From Leifsonia shinshuensis (lineage in GTDB: Bacteria; Actinomycetota; Actinomycetes; Actinomycetales; Microbacteriaceae), in NCBI RefSeq assembly GCF_031456835.1, contig NZ_JAVDVK010000001.1, positions 868,001-932,000 on the forward strand: a stretch of DNA of 64,000 nt, written 5' to 3'. Position 1 is the first letter of the stretch. Each line of letters opens with the position of its first letter. This document shows, in pieces, positions 26,442 through 34,747 of the stretch. The notes under the pieces were generated by a model. The model had not been told where the DNA came from, made no database searches, and worked only from the letters and a program-made list of their open reading frames with translations. Made by a program: the position numbers and the translations under genes.

Positions 26442-26469
26442 ATGCGAGGTGATATCCTCGCATTTTTTT
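26442..26469 (+). terminator. Intrinsic terminator at the very start of the predicted mRNA
   Basis: A perfect 8-base stem ATGCGAGG / CCTCGCAT (26442-26449, 26456-26463), a 6-base loop, then a run of seven T (26463-26469). It points rightward and lies 26 bases before the metallo-hydrolase ATG. No rightward gene ends before it, so it looks like an attenuator. Confidence 0.7.
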
Positions 26470-26494
26470 GTGCCCAGACCGGTACAGTGACCGC

Positions 26495-27109
26495 ATGACC
26501 GCGTCTGTGACCGTCACCCCGATCCGTGTCGCCAGCCTCCTGGTGGGGGAGGATGAACGGCTGCCGGTGTTCGTCCACCTCATCGATCACCCGGACGGCA
26601 GCATCCTCGTCGACACCGGGCTGACCGCCCTGGACCCTGCCGTCGCGGACATGGACCCGCAGCTGGAGCCCCTGAACGAGCAGTCGGACGTGGATCTCGG
26701 CAGCATCACCGCGATCGTCAACACCCACCTGCACTTCGACCACTGCGGCGGGAACCACCTCTTCGCGGGGCGCCCGATCTACGTGCAGCGGGCCGAACTC
26801 GAGGACGCGCGGACGCTGGACGACTACACGATCCGGGAGTGGGTGGATGCTCCGGGTGTCGACTACGTCCCGGTCGACGGCGAATTGGAGCTGCTGCCCG
26901 GCGTCCGACTCGTCCCGGCACCCGGGCACACCCGGGGATCGCAGATCGTGGTGGTGGATGCGGGGGAGCGGCCCATCGTCATCGCCGGCGACACGGCCGT
27001 GTGGGGCGCCCAGCTCGACGAGCCGGAGACCGAGGGCCAGCTCCTCATCCGCTCCCTGGACCCGCAGCAGGTCTGGCTGTCGCACGCCGACGAGCCGTGG
27101 ACGCCGTAA
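26495..27109 (+). CDS. MBL-fold metallo-hydrolase (lactonase-like)
   Basis: A 204-residue metallo-beta-lactamase fold protein with the full metal motif H78-x-H80-x-D82-H83 (THLHFDHCGG), then PAPGHTRGSQ, AGDTAVWG and a final SHADEPW. The DTG loop and the aspartate after GHT fit the AHL-lactonase-like branch. It is divergent from the helR operon and sits behind a promoter-proximal terminator, so its expression is probably conditional. Confidence 0.85.
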   Translation: MTASVTVTPIRVASLLVGEDERLPVFVHLIDHPDGSILVDTGLTALDPAVADMDPQLEPLNEQSDVDLGSITAIVNTHLHFDHCGGNHLFAGRPIYVQRAELEDARTLDDYTIREWVDAPGVDYVPVDGELELLPGVRLVPAPGHTRGSQIVVVDAGERPIVIAGDTAVWGAQLDEPETEGQLLIRSLDPQQVWLSHADEPWTP

Positions 27110-27160
27110 CGACCGCCTCGGCGTCCGGCGTGCGCAAGGACTGAACGGGCGCCGGCCCGC

Positions 27161-28084
27161 TCACGCGTCGGCGAGCTCGGTGGGCTCGACGACCGCGTCC
27201 ACGAGGGCGCCGTTGCGCCACACGGTCAGCTCGAGCCGCCGGCCGATCGTGCTAGCGATCATGAGGCGCTGAAGGTCGGCAACCGAGTGGATGGGCGTCC
27301 GGTCGAGGGAGATCAGCACGTCGCCGGGCCGGACGCCCGCGAGGTCCGCGGGACTGTCGGGCACGACCGTCATGACCTGGATGCCGGTCCTCGCGCCCGC
27401 TTTCCGCGCGACGGCCTCCTGCAGCGTGATCTCGGCGCCCGCGATTCCGAGCCAGGCGCGACGCACGCGACCGTCGCGCATGAGCGTCTCCATGATCCGC
27501 CTGCTCGTGGCGTTGACGGGCACGGCGAGACCCAGGCCGGTTCCCGCGACGGCGGTGTTCACCCCGATCATGCGGGCGGAGCTGTCGGCGAGCGCGCCGC
27601 CGCTGTTCCCGGGGTTGAGGGCGGCATCGGTCTGGATGACCTCGTCGACCACCCGTCCGGCGCGGGTCGGCAACGAGCGGCCCAGCGCCGACACGATCCC
27701 GGCCGTGACACTTCCCGCTAGTCCGAACGGATTGCCGACCGCGACGACGAGCTGCCCGACCTGGAGCGCGGCGGCGTCGCCCAGCTCGACCGGGGGAGGC
27801 GTCGCTTCGTCGGCTTTCAGGATGGCGAGGTCGGAGAGCGGATCCCGGCCGACCACCTGCGCCCGCACCCGGGTGCCGTCTCCGAACGCCAGGTCGACGC
27901 TCGTCGTGCCCTCCACGACGTGCGCGCTGGTCAGGAGATGGCCCTCGGGCGAGACGACCGTCGCGCTTCCGAGGCCCACGCCTCGTGCGGTGCGCGCGGT
28001 CACGGCGGCGACCGCCGGGCTGACCGCGGCGGCGACGCGCACGACCACGGAGGAGTAGGCATCCAGGGCTTCGGCATCCGACAT
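27161..28084 (-). CDS. S1C (HtrA/DegP-type) serine protease with PDZ domain
   Basis: A 307-residue protease with the complete triad: H55 (SAHVVE), D85 (DPLSDLAIL) and S161 (NPGNSGG). One PDZ domain follows (about 205-295: GIQVMTVVPDSPADLAGVRPGDVLISLD). Unlike typical HtrA proteins it has neither signal peptide nor membrane anchor, so it is either cytosolic or starts further upstream; no upstream in-frame start with a signal was seen. Confidence 0.88.
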   Translation of the reverse strand: MSDAEALDAYSSVVVRVAAAVSPAVAAVTARTARGVGLGSATVVSPEGHLLTSAHVVEGTTSVDLAFGDGTRVRAQVVGRDPLSDLAILKADEATPPPVELGDAAALQVGQLVVAVGNPFGLAGSVTAGIVSALGRSLPTRAGRVVDEVIQTDAALNPGNSGGALADSSARMIGVNTAVAGTGLGLAVPVNATSRRIMETLMRDGRVRRAWLGIAGAEITLQEAVARKAGARTGIQVMTVVPDSPADLAGVRPGDVLISLDRTPIHSVADLQRLMIASTIGRRLELTVWRNGALVDAVVEPTELADA

Positions 28085-28212
28085 GAGACGAGTGTGCGCG
28101 TTCAGAGCCGACGCCGGGGGAGCGTTCGCCAGCGGCTTACCGATGCGGAGCGGGCGCCGGACCGGTCACGATCGGCCAGCCCCGCAGCGCGCATCCCGCG
28201 TTACCGTGAGCC

Positions 28213-28943
28213 ATGGCATCCACAGATACCGACTTCAGCGATCTGCGCGCGCTCTTCATCAACACCACCCTCACCCGGTCTCCGGAGCGCAGTCACACGC
28301 AGTCGCTGGTGGATGCGAGCGCCTCGATCATGGCCGAGCAGGGGGTGCAGGTCGATCAGTTCCGATCGGTCGACCATCCGATCGCCACGGGCGTCTACCC
28401 GGACATGCGTGAGCACGGGTGGGAGGTGGACGCGTGGCCGGAGCTCTTCCCGCGGGTGCTCGCTGCGGACATCCTCTAATCGCGGGCCCGATCTGGCTGG
28501 GGGACAACAGCAGCGAGACGAAGAAGGTCATCGAGCGCCTCTATGCGCACTCGGGGGAGCTGAACGAGAAGGGCCAGTGGCTCTACTACGGCCGGACCGG
28601 CGGCTGCCTCATCACCGGCAACGAGGACGGCATCAAGCACTGCGCGTCCAACGTGCTGTACAGCCTGCAGCACATCGGCTTCGCGGTGCCGCCGCAGGCG
28701 GACGCGGGCTGGATCGGCGAGGCCGGCCCCGGCCCGAGCTACGGCGATGACCTGGGCGACGGCCGCCGCGTGGGATTCGACAACGAGTTCACCAACCGGA
28801 ACACGACCTTCCTCACCTGGAACCTCCTCCACCTGGCCCGTCTCCTGAAGGACGCGGGCGGCTTCCCCGACTACGGCAACCAGCGGCGCGAGTGGGACGC
28901 GGGGACGCGGTTCGACTTCCCGAACCCGGAGTACCGGTCGTAG
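28213..28943 (+). pseudogene. Flavodoxin-fold NAD(P)H reductase, frameshifted
   Basis: The first part (28213-28479) reads MASTDTDFSDLRALFINTTLTRSPERSHT, a flavodoxin-type FMN loop, and ends at TAA 28477-28479. The second part continues in another frame with AGPIWLGDNSSETKKVIER, GGCLITGNEDG and a C-terminus ending DFPNPEYRS. Reading ATC-CTC-(TA)-ATC-GCG, an extra TA at 28477-28478 explains the break. Both halves are otherwise intact and similar in codon use, so the event is recent or a sequencing error. Intact homologues reduce quinones or flavins. Confidence 0.8.
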
Positions 28944-29076
28944 GACGACACGGGCCTCAGCGTCCCGCCCCGTGCGACCGCGGGGAATGGCAGACGCGCC
29001 GCCCGAGGGGTAGCGTCCGCCCTGACGCCTTCGGTATTCGGATGACGAGACGTCCCGATCCGCTAGGAGAGATGAC

Positions 29077-29388
29077 ATGGACCTGAAGCTCGGCGTACTG
29101 GCGCTGCTCGAGGCGAAGCCCGACAAGGCGGGGGAGTTGAGGGACTTTCTGATCGGCGGCAAGACGATCGTCGACCAGGAGCCCGGAACCCGCACCTGGT
29201 ACGCCTTCCAGATCGACGACACGCACTTCGGCATCTTCGACACGTTCGCCGACGAGGATGCGCGTCAAGCGCACCTCAACGGAGAGATCCCGAAGGCACT
29301 CGGCGAGGTGGGCCCGGACCTGCTGGCGAAAGACCCGGAGTTGAACACCGTCGACCTGCTCGCCGTCAAGCACGAGAGCGGCGACTGA
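29077..29388 (+). CDS. ABM-domain (antibiotic biosynthesis monooxygenase-like) protein
   Basis: A 103-residue protein with the dimeric ferredoxin-like ABM fold: GVLALLEAKPDKAGELRDFL, EPGTRTWYAFQIDD, FGIFDTFADEDARQAHLNG. Members include quinol and haem-modifying monooxygenases, but many have no known reaction. The start at 29077 follows TAGGAGAG. It comes after the broken flavodoxin gene in the same direction. Confidence 0.8.
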   Translation: MDLKLGVLALLEAKPDKAGELRDFLIGGKTIVDQEPGTRTWYAFQIDDTHFGIFDTFADEDARQAHLNGEIPKALGEVGPDLLAKDPELNTVDLLAVKHESGD

Positions 29389-29407
29389 ACGGAAGTCGCC
29401 GACCAGA

Positions 29408-30250
29408 TCAGAACGTGAACCGCAGGACGCCCAGGTCGCTGCGTTCGGCGAGTCGCGGGAATGCGTTCATGATCCGGATCGCTCTCTGGACGCGCCGGGG
29501 CATCCGGTCGACGTAGGGGGAGCGGCTGAGCATCGTCCGCTCCGCCAGTTCCAACCGCGGATGCCAGCTCTCGGGTTCGCGCGGGTCGTCGAAGGCGGTG
29601 CCGTCGGCGGTGTCGATGTGGAGATCACGGATGGCCTTCACGCGTGGCATGAGCGAGCGCGCGAGTGTCGTGTAACCGTTCATGAGCAGTTCTCCGGCGG
29701 GCGCACGTTCGACCAGCCGGTGGACGAGCTGACGGGAGGCGTCGGGCGGGAGGAACGGGAAGAACCCGTCGGCCAGGATCGCGAAGGGGCGATCGGCCGG
29801 CAGCGCGGACATCCAGTCGGACGAGGTCGCATCCGTCTCGAGTTCGCTGTAGTCGGCGCGCACAGGGGGACGCTCCGGCAGCTGGCGGCGCAGGGCTAGG
29901 ATGCCGGGGAGGTCGAGATCGAACCACCGCGAGCCGGCAGGGGGCTGCACGCGTTGTGCCCGGTCGTCGAGACCGGAGCCGAGATCGAGCACGACACCGT
30001 CGGGGTTCGCGGCCAGGAAAGCACGACATCCATCGTCGATGAGTCGGCCCCGGGCGGCAACGCTGGACGCCTCCTTCCGGGGCAGCCCCAGGTCCTCCCA
30101 GTCGACGGCCAACGTATCGACCACGACCTGGGACCACACGTCGCCGAGGATGGGGCTCTCGCTGGCGGCGTCACGCGCACGTCCGAGGATGGGCAGCAGC
30201 GCCGAGCGCTCGACCGGCGACAGATCAGGGGGCAGTGGCAGACGATTCAC
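29408..30250 (-). CDS. Class I methyltransferase of the leucine-carboxyl-methyltransferase type
   Basis: A 280-residue protein from GTG 30250, which overlaps the TetR stop by four bases (GTGA). LCM-type motifs are VVLDLGSGLDDRAQRV (about residue 86-101), WFDLDLPGILALRRQLPERP and AILADGFFPFLPPD. Such enzymes methylate small carboxylates or hydroxyls in secondary metabolism. It is co-expressed with the TetR regulator, which likely controls it. Confidence 0.82.
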   Translation of the reverse strand: MNRLPLPPDLSPVERSALLPILGRARDAASESPILGDVWSQVVVDTLAVDWEDLGLPRKEASSVAARGRLIDDGCRAFLAANPDGVVLDLGSGLDDRAQRVQPPAGSRWFDLDLPGILALRRQLPERPPVRADYSELETDATSSDWMSALPADRPFAILADGFFPFLPPDASRQLVHRLVERAPAGELLMNGYTTLARSLMPRVKAIRDLHIDTADGTAFDDPREPESWHPRLELAERTMLSRSPYVDRMPRRVQRAIRIMNAFPRLAERSDLGVLRFTF

Positions 30251-30849
30251 CGGGTCTTCTCCTCCCGCATCAGCGCCGCTGTAACGGCGTCCTTGACGAA
30301 CTCCGGGCCCTCGCTGAGTACGGCCGTCACCAGCTCCAGGACGAGAGCGAGCTGTCGATCCGGGGACGGCCCTTCTCTGAGCCACCCGCGCTCGGCTCCC
30401 TGTCGGAACCATTCCGTGATCTGCTCTGCGGCGGGGTCGTCCGACTCCGGCCGTGCAGCGTGGAACGCGGCCCAACCCGCCGCGCGTTCCCACGCGAGGA
30501 TTCGGGCAGCATCGGGATGGCCGAGCAAGAAGTCAGCGGTCGCGCGAACGAGCTCGCGGACCATCCCGACGAACTCGACACGATCGCCTGGTGCGGAACG
30601 ATCCGCGGTGATTGCGGACCTCGTCGCCGCCGCATCCTGCGCCACCTGGGCGAGGACCGCGCGGTACAGGCCCTCCTTATCCCCGAACCGGTGGAAGAGC
30701 AGGGCGCGGTTGAGGCCGGACGACGCGCTGATCCGGTCGACGCGTGCCCCTTCGTAACCGTGCGCCGCGAACTCCTCGGTCGCAGCGGCGAGCAGCCGCG
30801 CGGTCGAGGCCGCGGCATCCCGTCGGCGAACCGTCGTCGAAGCATCCAC
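30247..30849 (-). CDS. TetR/AcrR family regulator
   Basis: A 200-residue regulator with the N-terminal helix-turn-helix ARLLAAATEEFAAHGYEGARVDRISASSGLNRALLFHRFGDKEGLY split at residues about 17-63. The C-terminal ligand domain is helical. The divergent-facing operator at 30865-30884 lies 16 bases upstream of its start, so it probably represses itself and the methyltransferase. Confidence 0.9.
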   Translation of the reverse strand: MDASTTVRRRDAAASTARLLAAATEEFAAHGYEGARVDRISASSGLNRALLFHRFGDKEGLYRAVLAQVAQDAAATRSAITADRSAPGDRVEFVGMVRELVRATADFLLGHPDAARILAWERAAGWAAFHAARPESDDPAAEQITEWFRQGAERGWLREGPSPDRQLALVLELVTAVLSEGPEFVKDAVTAALMREEKTR

Positions 30850-30864
30850 TCGCGCCTCCTCTGC

Positions 30865-30884
30865 AAGTAACTAACCTGTTACTT
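30865..30884. promoter_or_regulatory. TetR operator
   Basis: AAGTAAC-6 bases-GTTACTT, perfect 7-base arms, just upstream of the TetR gene. A TATAAG-type -10 box on the minus strand overlaps its right arm, fitting repression. Confidence 0.65.
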
Positions 30885-30943
30885 ATAACACATCCGGTGT
30901 CGCTCTCGCGCCCTGAGTGGGGGAGTTCACCCCTTCAGCAGAT

Positions 30944-30959
30944 TCGAACATATGTTCTA
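30944..30959. promoter_or_regulatory. LexA (SOS) box
   Basis: TCGAACATATGTTCTA contains the perfect palindrome GAACATATGTTC (30946-30957) and differs in one flanking base from the actinobacterial LexA site TCGAAC-N4-GTTCGA. It ends eight bases before the GTG of the gene at 30968. Confidence 0.75.
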
Positions 30960-30967
30960 ATGGAGTC

Positions 30968-31237
30968 GTGACCCGCCCGAAGCCGATCCGCTACGACAGA
31001 GACACCTGGCTGGTGATGCGAGACGACGTCGTGGTGCCGAAGGCTGTGATCCGGCGCTACACGGACAAGGGCGGTCACGATCAGTACCTGCTGATCCGAT
31101 GGGACTTGGATCCGTCGAAGAGGCGGCTCATGGCGGTGTGCCCGTCGCTCGAACGCGCCGACGACCTCGTGAGGTACGACAACAACGTCTCGCACGGCTA
31201 CTGGGACGGCCCGCCCAACCCGCATCCGAGCGGATGA
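30968..31237 (+). CDS. Small hypothetical protein, probably SOS-induced
   Basis: An 89-residue protein starting at GTG 30968 (VTRPKPIRYDRDTWLVMRDD). It is rich in Arg, Asp and Tyr, with RYTDKGGHDQYLLIRWDLDP in the middle and a Pro/His-rich C-terminus; there is no membrane segment. I recognise no family. A LexA box directly upstream suggests DNA-damage induction, probably from a very short leader. Possible role: a small DNA- or nucleotide-related accessory, but this is a guess. Confidence 0.65.
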   Translation: MTRPKPIRYDRDTWLVMRDDVVVPKAVIRRYTDKGGHDQYLLIRWDLDPSKRRLMAVCPSLERADDLVRYDNNVSHGYWDGPPNPHPSG

Positions 31238-31329
31238 GCCGCGGGGGACCGTTCAGCAGGAGTTCGCTTGCCGCCCACGATTGGCCGGCCCTATCCTGCC
31301 GACCAAACGGAGAGCGATAGGAGAACGTC

Positions 31330-31783
31330 ATGCCGTCCCCAACGATTGTCCTCGTCCACGGAGCGTTCGCTGACGCCGCCAGTTGGGCGCCCGTCACCCG
31401 CCTTCTGCTCGATCGGGGCCACACCGTCCTCGCGCCGCCCCTGTAACGTCTCGGTGAAGATCGACGCGTTCCCGCGCATCTTCGCCGCGGGCCTCGACCC
31501 GCGCGTCAGCGAGGTCCTCGCCGTCTCCCAGCGACCGCTGGCCGCGTCCGTGTTCGACGAGGAGGCTCCCGCGGCCGCATGGAAGACCAAGCCGGCGTGG
31601 GGGATCGTCTCGGCCGACGACCACACCATCAACCCGGACGTCGGACGCTTCGGCTACCAGCGCGCCGGCATCGCGGACGTCACCGAGCTGAAGGCCCCGC
31701 ACCTGGTGATGCAGACCAACCCGCAAGACGTCGCGGACGTCATCGAACGTGCCGTGGCCGGCAGCGGCGGCGCACCGAGCTGA
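31330..31783 (+). pseudogene. Alpha/beta hydrolase remnant with internal deletion
   Basis: An N-terminal piece (MPSPTIVLVHGAFADAASW...) carrying the oxyanion HGAFADA loop stops at TAA 31444-31446 after 38 codons. A C-terminal piece follows in a different frame (FPRIFAAGLDPR, WGIVSADDHTINPD, DVADVIERA). The middle, including the nucleophile elbow G-x-S-x-G, is missing, about half the expected 230 residues. The gene is dead. Intact relatives are small haloperoxidase-like hydrolases. Confidence 0.8.
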
Positions 31784-31844
31784 CCCGCGCAGGAGCGGAA
31801 TTGAGTGTGGTCGCCGGCCACCGACGCGCGTACGGTCTGGTGCC

Positions 31845-32186
31845 ATGACAACGCTCATCGAAAGACTGGCTGACTCCGTGCCCACCTGGGGCGCCCGGCT
31901 CGCGTACGGCGAGAAGACAACGCTCGACGGCCACGACATCCTCCCGGTCGCGATCGTCGCGTTCGGTTTCGGGGGCGGCGAGGGGTCCGGCGAGGATGCG
32001 GACGGCGCCGAGCGAGGCGAGGGGAGCGGCGGAGGTGGCGGCGGCTACACGATACCGATCGGCGCCTACATCGGAGGACCCCACGGGCCGACCTTCCGTC
32101 CGAACCCGGTCGCCGTAATCATCGCTGCCGCTCCGCTGGTCTCAGCGGCCGGGTTGGCGCTGGCGCGGCTGATGCGGTCCAACTGA
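31845..32186 (+). CDS. GerW/YtfJ-family protein
   Basis: A 113-residue protein with the GerW pattern: TWGARLAYGEKTTLDGHDILPVAIVAFGFGGG interrupted by an acidic Gly-rich loop, GGGGGGYTIPIGAYI, and a hydrophobic C-terminus (VAVIIAAAPLVSAAGLALA). In spore formers relatives are germination-linked; actinobacterial copies have no known function. It is about 60 bases after the hydrolase remnant. Confidence 0.75.
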   Translation: MTTLIERLADSVPTWGARLAYGEKTTLDGHDILPVAIVAFGFGGGEGSGEDADGAERGEGSGGGGGGYTIPIGAYIGGPHGPTFRPNPVAVIIAAAPLVSAAGLALARLMRSN

Positions 32187-32216
32187 ACCGCGATCCGCAT
32201 CAAGACGGAGGACCCG

Positions 32217-33266
32217 ATGGCCTACCTTGAACGACAGACTCCGCTGCCCGATTTCTCGACCGACGCCGTCCATTCGGACGAAGTGCCCGCGCAGGAGAAT
32301 GTGGTCTCCACGGGCACCCTTCCCGACGTCGAACGAGTCCACGCACTCATCGAAACCGCCCACGAACGCTACCGCGGCCTGGATGACGGCAAGGTCGCCG
32401 ACTACATCCCCTCGCTCGGTGAAGCGGACCCGGCCCTCTTCGGCATCAGCGTGTGCGGTGTCGGGGGCCAGACGACGAGCGTCGGTGACTCCAGCCACCC
32501 GTTCTCGATCCAGTCGATCTCCAAGGTGTTCGTGTTCGCGCTGGTGTGTCATGAACTGGGGCACTCGGAGGTGTCGCGCCGCGTCGGCGTCAACAACACG
32601 GGCCTCCCGTTCAACTCGGTCATGGCTCTCGAGCTGAGCGAGGGCGACCCCAGGAATCCACTCGTGAACGCGGGCGCGATCACGACGACGAGCCTGGCGC
32701 CCGGCTCGACGGCGGCAGAGAAGTGGGACTTCGTCCAACGGGGACTTTCCCGCTTCGCCGGGCGGCGGCTCGAGATCGACGACGAGGTCTACGCGTCCGA
32801 GTCGGCCACCAACCAGCGCAATATGGCGATCGCCCGGCTCCTCCAAAGTTATGGGCGGATGGAATTCGACCCGATTCAGGCGACCGACGTCTACACGAGA
32901 CAGTGCTCACTCCTGGTGACCGCCGAGGACCTGGCGGTCATGGCCGCCACTCTTGCAAATGGAGGCGTCAATCCGATCACCCGGGAGAAGGTCATCGATG
33001 CATCCGTCTGCCGTGACACGCTCGCCGTGATGGCGACGAGCGGACTCTACGAGTTCTCGGGGGACTGGCTGTTCGAAGTCGGCATTCCCGCGAAGAGCGG
33101 TGTCTCGGGCGGTATCGTCACGGTCGCACCGGGCAAGGGCGGCCTCGGAACCTTCTCACCGCGCCTCGACCCCGCCGGCAACAGCGTGCGGGGGCAGCGG
33201 GCGGCCCGGTTCCTCTCTCACTCGCTCGGGCTCGACATTTTCGCTTCGGCACCGGGTGGGGCTTGA
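32217..33266 (+). CDS. glsA: Glutaminase A
   Basis: A 349-residue serine-dependent glutaminase, hydrolysing L-glutamine to glutamate and ammonia. The catalytic S100-x-x-K103 pair is in FSIQSISKVF. Other conserved blocks are YIPSLGEADP, NVGA-like NAGAITTTSL, ESATNQRNMAIA, YTRQCSLLVTAEDLA and GVSGGIVTVAPGKGGLG. Length is about 40 residues longer than the E. coli enzyme because of an N-terminal extension. Probably cytoplasmic; it lies 30 bases after the GerW gene. Confidence 0.93.
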   Translation: MAYLERQTPLPDFSTDAVHSDEVPAQENVVSTGTLPDVERVHALIETAHERYRGLDDGKVADYIPSLGEADPALFGISVCGVGGQTTSVGDSSHPFSIQSISKVFVFALVCHELGHSEVSRRVGVNNTGLPFNSVMALELSEGDPRNPLVNAGAITTTSLAPGSTAAEKWDFVQRGLSRFAGRRLEIDDEVYASESATNQRNMAIARLLQSYGRMEFDPIQATDVYTRQCSLLVTAEDLAVMAATLANGGVNPITREKVIDASVCRDTLAVMATSGLYEFSGDWLFEVGIPAKSGVSGGIVTVAPGKGGLGTFSPRLDPAGNSVRGQRAARFLSHSLGLDIFASAPGGA

Positions 33267-33517
33267 TCCGCTTGATCGCGAACGGCTGGTCAAACGCAAT
33301 CGCAAGTCCGGTCACGGCCGTATCGGCGGAGGGGCGACCTGCAGGAAACGGTCCACTAACTGGGTAGCGTCGTATCAAGCTTTCGGTTCTCGCACTCGTA
33401 GGCGATGGTGACGTAGCCGACCTGGCGTCCGTTGGGTTGCGTCCCCGACCGCCCGCATGACCATTGGCTACAGGACGCCCCAGAATGGGCCCGCAGCGCG
33501 ACGGTATGGTTTCGCAT

Positions 33518-34051
33518 ATGTCTCAACCCATTCACGACGCAGTGTGGATCAACGGAAGCGTCGGCGCGGGCAAAACCACCACCGCTGACAAGCTCGGCGA
33601 GGAGCTCGAGAAGCGCGGCGTTCCAGGTGCAGTTATCGACGTCGACTGGCTACGTCGTGCCTGGCCCTCTCAACAACAAGACCCGTTCCAGTTCGAACTT
33701 GCCGTGGCCAACATCCGAGCCGTCGCCGCGCAATTTCATGCACGCGGCGCGAAGGTGATCGTGGCTGCCGGCGTGGTCGAGACGACTGAGCAGTTCAACC
33801 GTTGCGTGAGTGCTCTCGGCTCGAAGCGCCCACTAATGGTGCGGCTGGTTCTGGATGCTGATGTGGCCCTGGCCCGTCTGCAGTTTCGGCACGGCGAGAA
33901 CACAAACGAATTCGAGTGGCATGAAAGGCGGCATCCCGAACTAGCCGCGATTCTCGAACACGTCCAGTTCACGGACGAATTGGTTATCGACAGCACCAGC
34001 CTTGCCCCCGCGGATCTCGCCGTTCTGATCGCGGACCGACTCACCAACTGA
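33518..34051 (+). CDS. Small P-loop kinase, family member 1
   Basis: A 177-residue protein: Walker A NGSVGAGKTTT (about residues 12-22), VIDVDWLRRAWP after strand 2, NIRAVAAQFHARGAKVIVAAGVVE, and a lid rich in Arg/His/Glu (RLQFRHGENTNEFEWHERRHPE). It is the first of three related kinases between 33.5 and 37.7 kb. Codons include more A/T-ending choices than flanking genes, suggesting foreign origin. Substrate unknown; kinases of this type phosphorylate antibiotics, nucleosides or RNA ends. Confidence 0.7.
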   Translation: MSQPIHDAVWINGSVGAGKTTTADKLGEELEKRGVPGAVIDVDWLRRAWPSQQQDPFQFELAVANIRAVAAQFHARGAKVIVAAGVVETTEQFNRCVSALGSKRPLMVRLVLDADVALARLQFRHGENTNEFEWHERRHPELAAILEHVQFTDELVIDSTSLAPADLAVLIADRLTN

Positions 34052-34212
34052 TTGTGCCGTGACAGGCAGCACGAACTGGCGGCCGCCGCTCGTCGCCGCG
34101 CATGACCGCCCCTCGAGTCGTCGCAGCCCTCCGCAAGCACCGGCGCTGACCGCTCAGGGGGAGCCGTGGGCTAGCAGCGTATTCGCCATCCATTAGGAAC
34201 AGGCCGACTTCG

Positions 34213-34240
34213 AATTGACATAATGTGCATTATCAGCGAT
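34213..34240 (-). other. dif: Candidate chromosome-dimer resolution site (dif)
   Basis: On the minus strand the 28 bases split as ATCGCTGATAA (XerC arm), TGCACA (centre) and TTATGTCAATT (XerD arm). The XerD core TTATGTCAA and the XerC-side GATAAT are the conserved parts of the actinobacterial dif consensus as I remember it. It lies in a gene-free stretch (34,052-34,277) near the place where G-rich polarity switches strands. A mobile-element dif mimic is the alternative. Confidence 0.7.
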
Positions 34241-34277
34241 GCGATTCACGCGGGTTTCATGTGATCCGCCTGCTCGC

Positions 34278-34670
34278 TCAGGCCTGTTCTGCGAAGACCT
34301 CAGTCGCGATGCCGTAGCCTTCGAAGGCACGGGCGACGCCGGCGTAGGCGGCGATCTGGATGAAGACCTCCACGATCTGCTCCTTGGTCGCTCCGCTGTT
34401 GAGCGCAATGCGCAGTTGCCCGCGGAGCGGTTCGAGGACGCCCAGGGACGCCGCGATGGTCACCGACACGAGCGCGCGGGTGTGCGTGTCGAGGTGGTCG
34501 GTGCGGGGCCAGGCGTCTCCGAACGCCTGGATGGTGGCGATCCGTTTGAAGTCCTCAGCATTCTCCGGCTCGGTCGGGGCGGTCTCGAGGAAGCGCTCGA
34601 GCCGGAAGCCGAGGAGCTTCTCGGCTTCGTTGAGCGCGGTCGTGTAATCGCGATCGATTGACTCTGACAT
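34278..34670 (-). CDS. Carboxymuconolactone decarboxylase/AhpD-like protein
   Basis: A 130-residue CMD-fold protein with excellent ribosome site (AAGGAGATATCA). RALVSVTIAASLGVLEPLRGQLRIALNSGATKEQIVEVFIQIAAYAGV is the helical CMD core. It lacks the CxxC of the AhpD peroxidase type, so it is closer to true CMD/Pca proteins. It lies between the dif-like site and the recombinase remnant. Confidence 0.85.
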   Translation of the reverse strand: MSESIDRDYTTALNEAEKLLGFRLERFLETAPTEPENAEDFKRIATIQAFGDAWPRTDHLDTHTRALVSVTIAASLGVLEPLRGQLRIALNSGATKEQIVEVFIQIAAYAGVARAFEGYGIATEVFAEQA

Positions 34671-34747
34671 TGATATCTCCTTGCGTTCGGGGTTTGGGAT
34701 GTAGCGCCCGACTCATGAAGTTAATGAAACACCATTGCGCTAAATAA

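Noticed and set aside
33267..33517. Possible gene between glutaminase and the first kinase
   Set aside because: Short frames only, without ribosome sites or family-like sequence on either strand; probably decayed DNA and a promoter.
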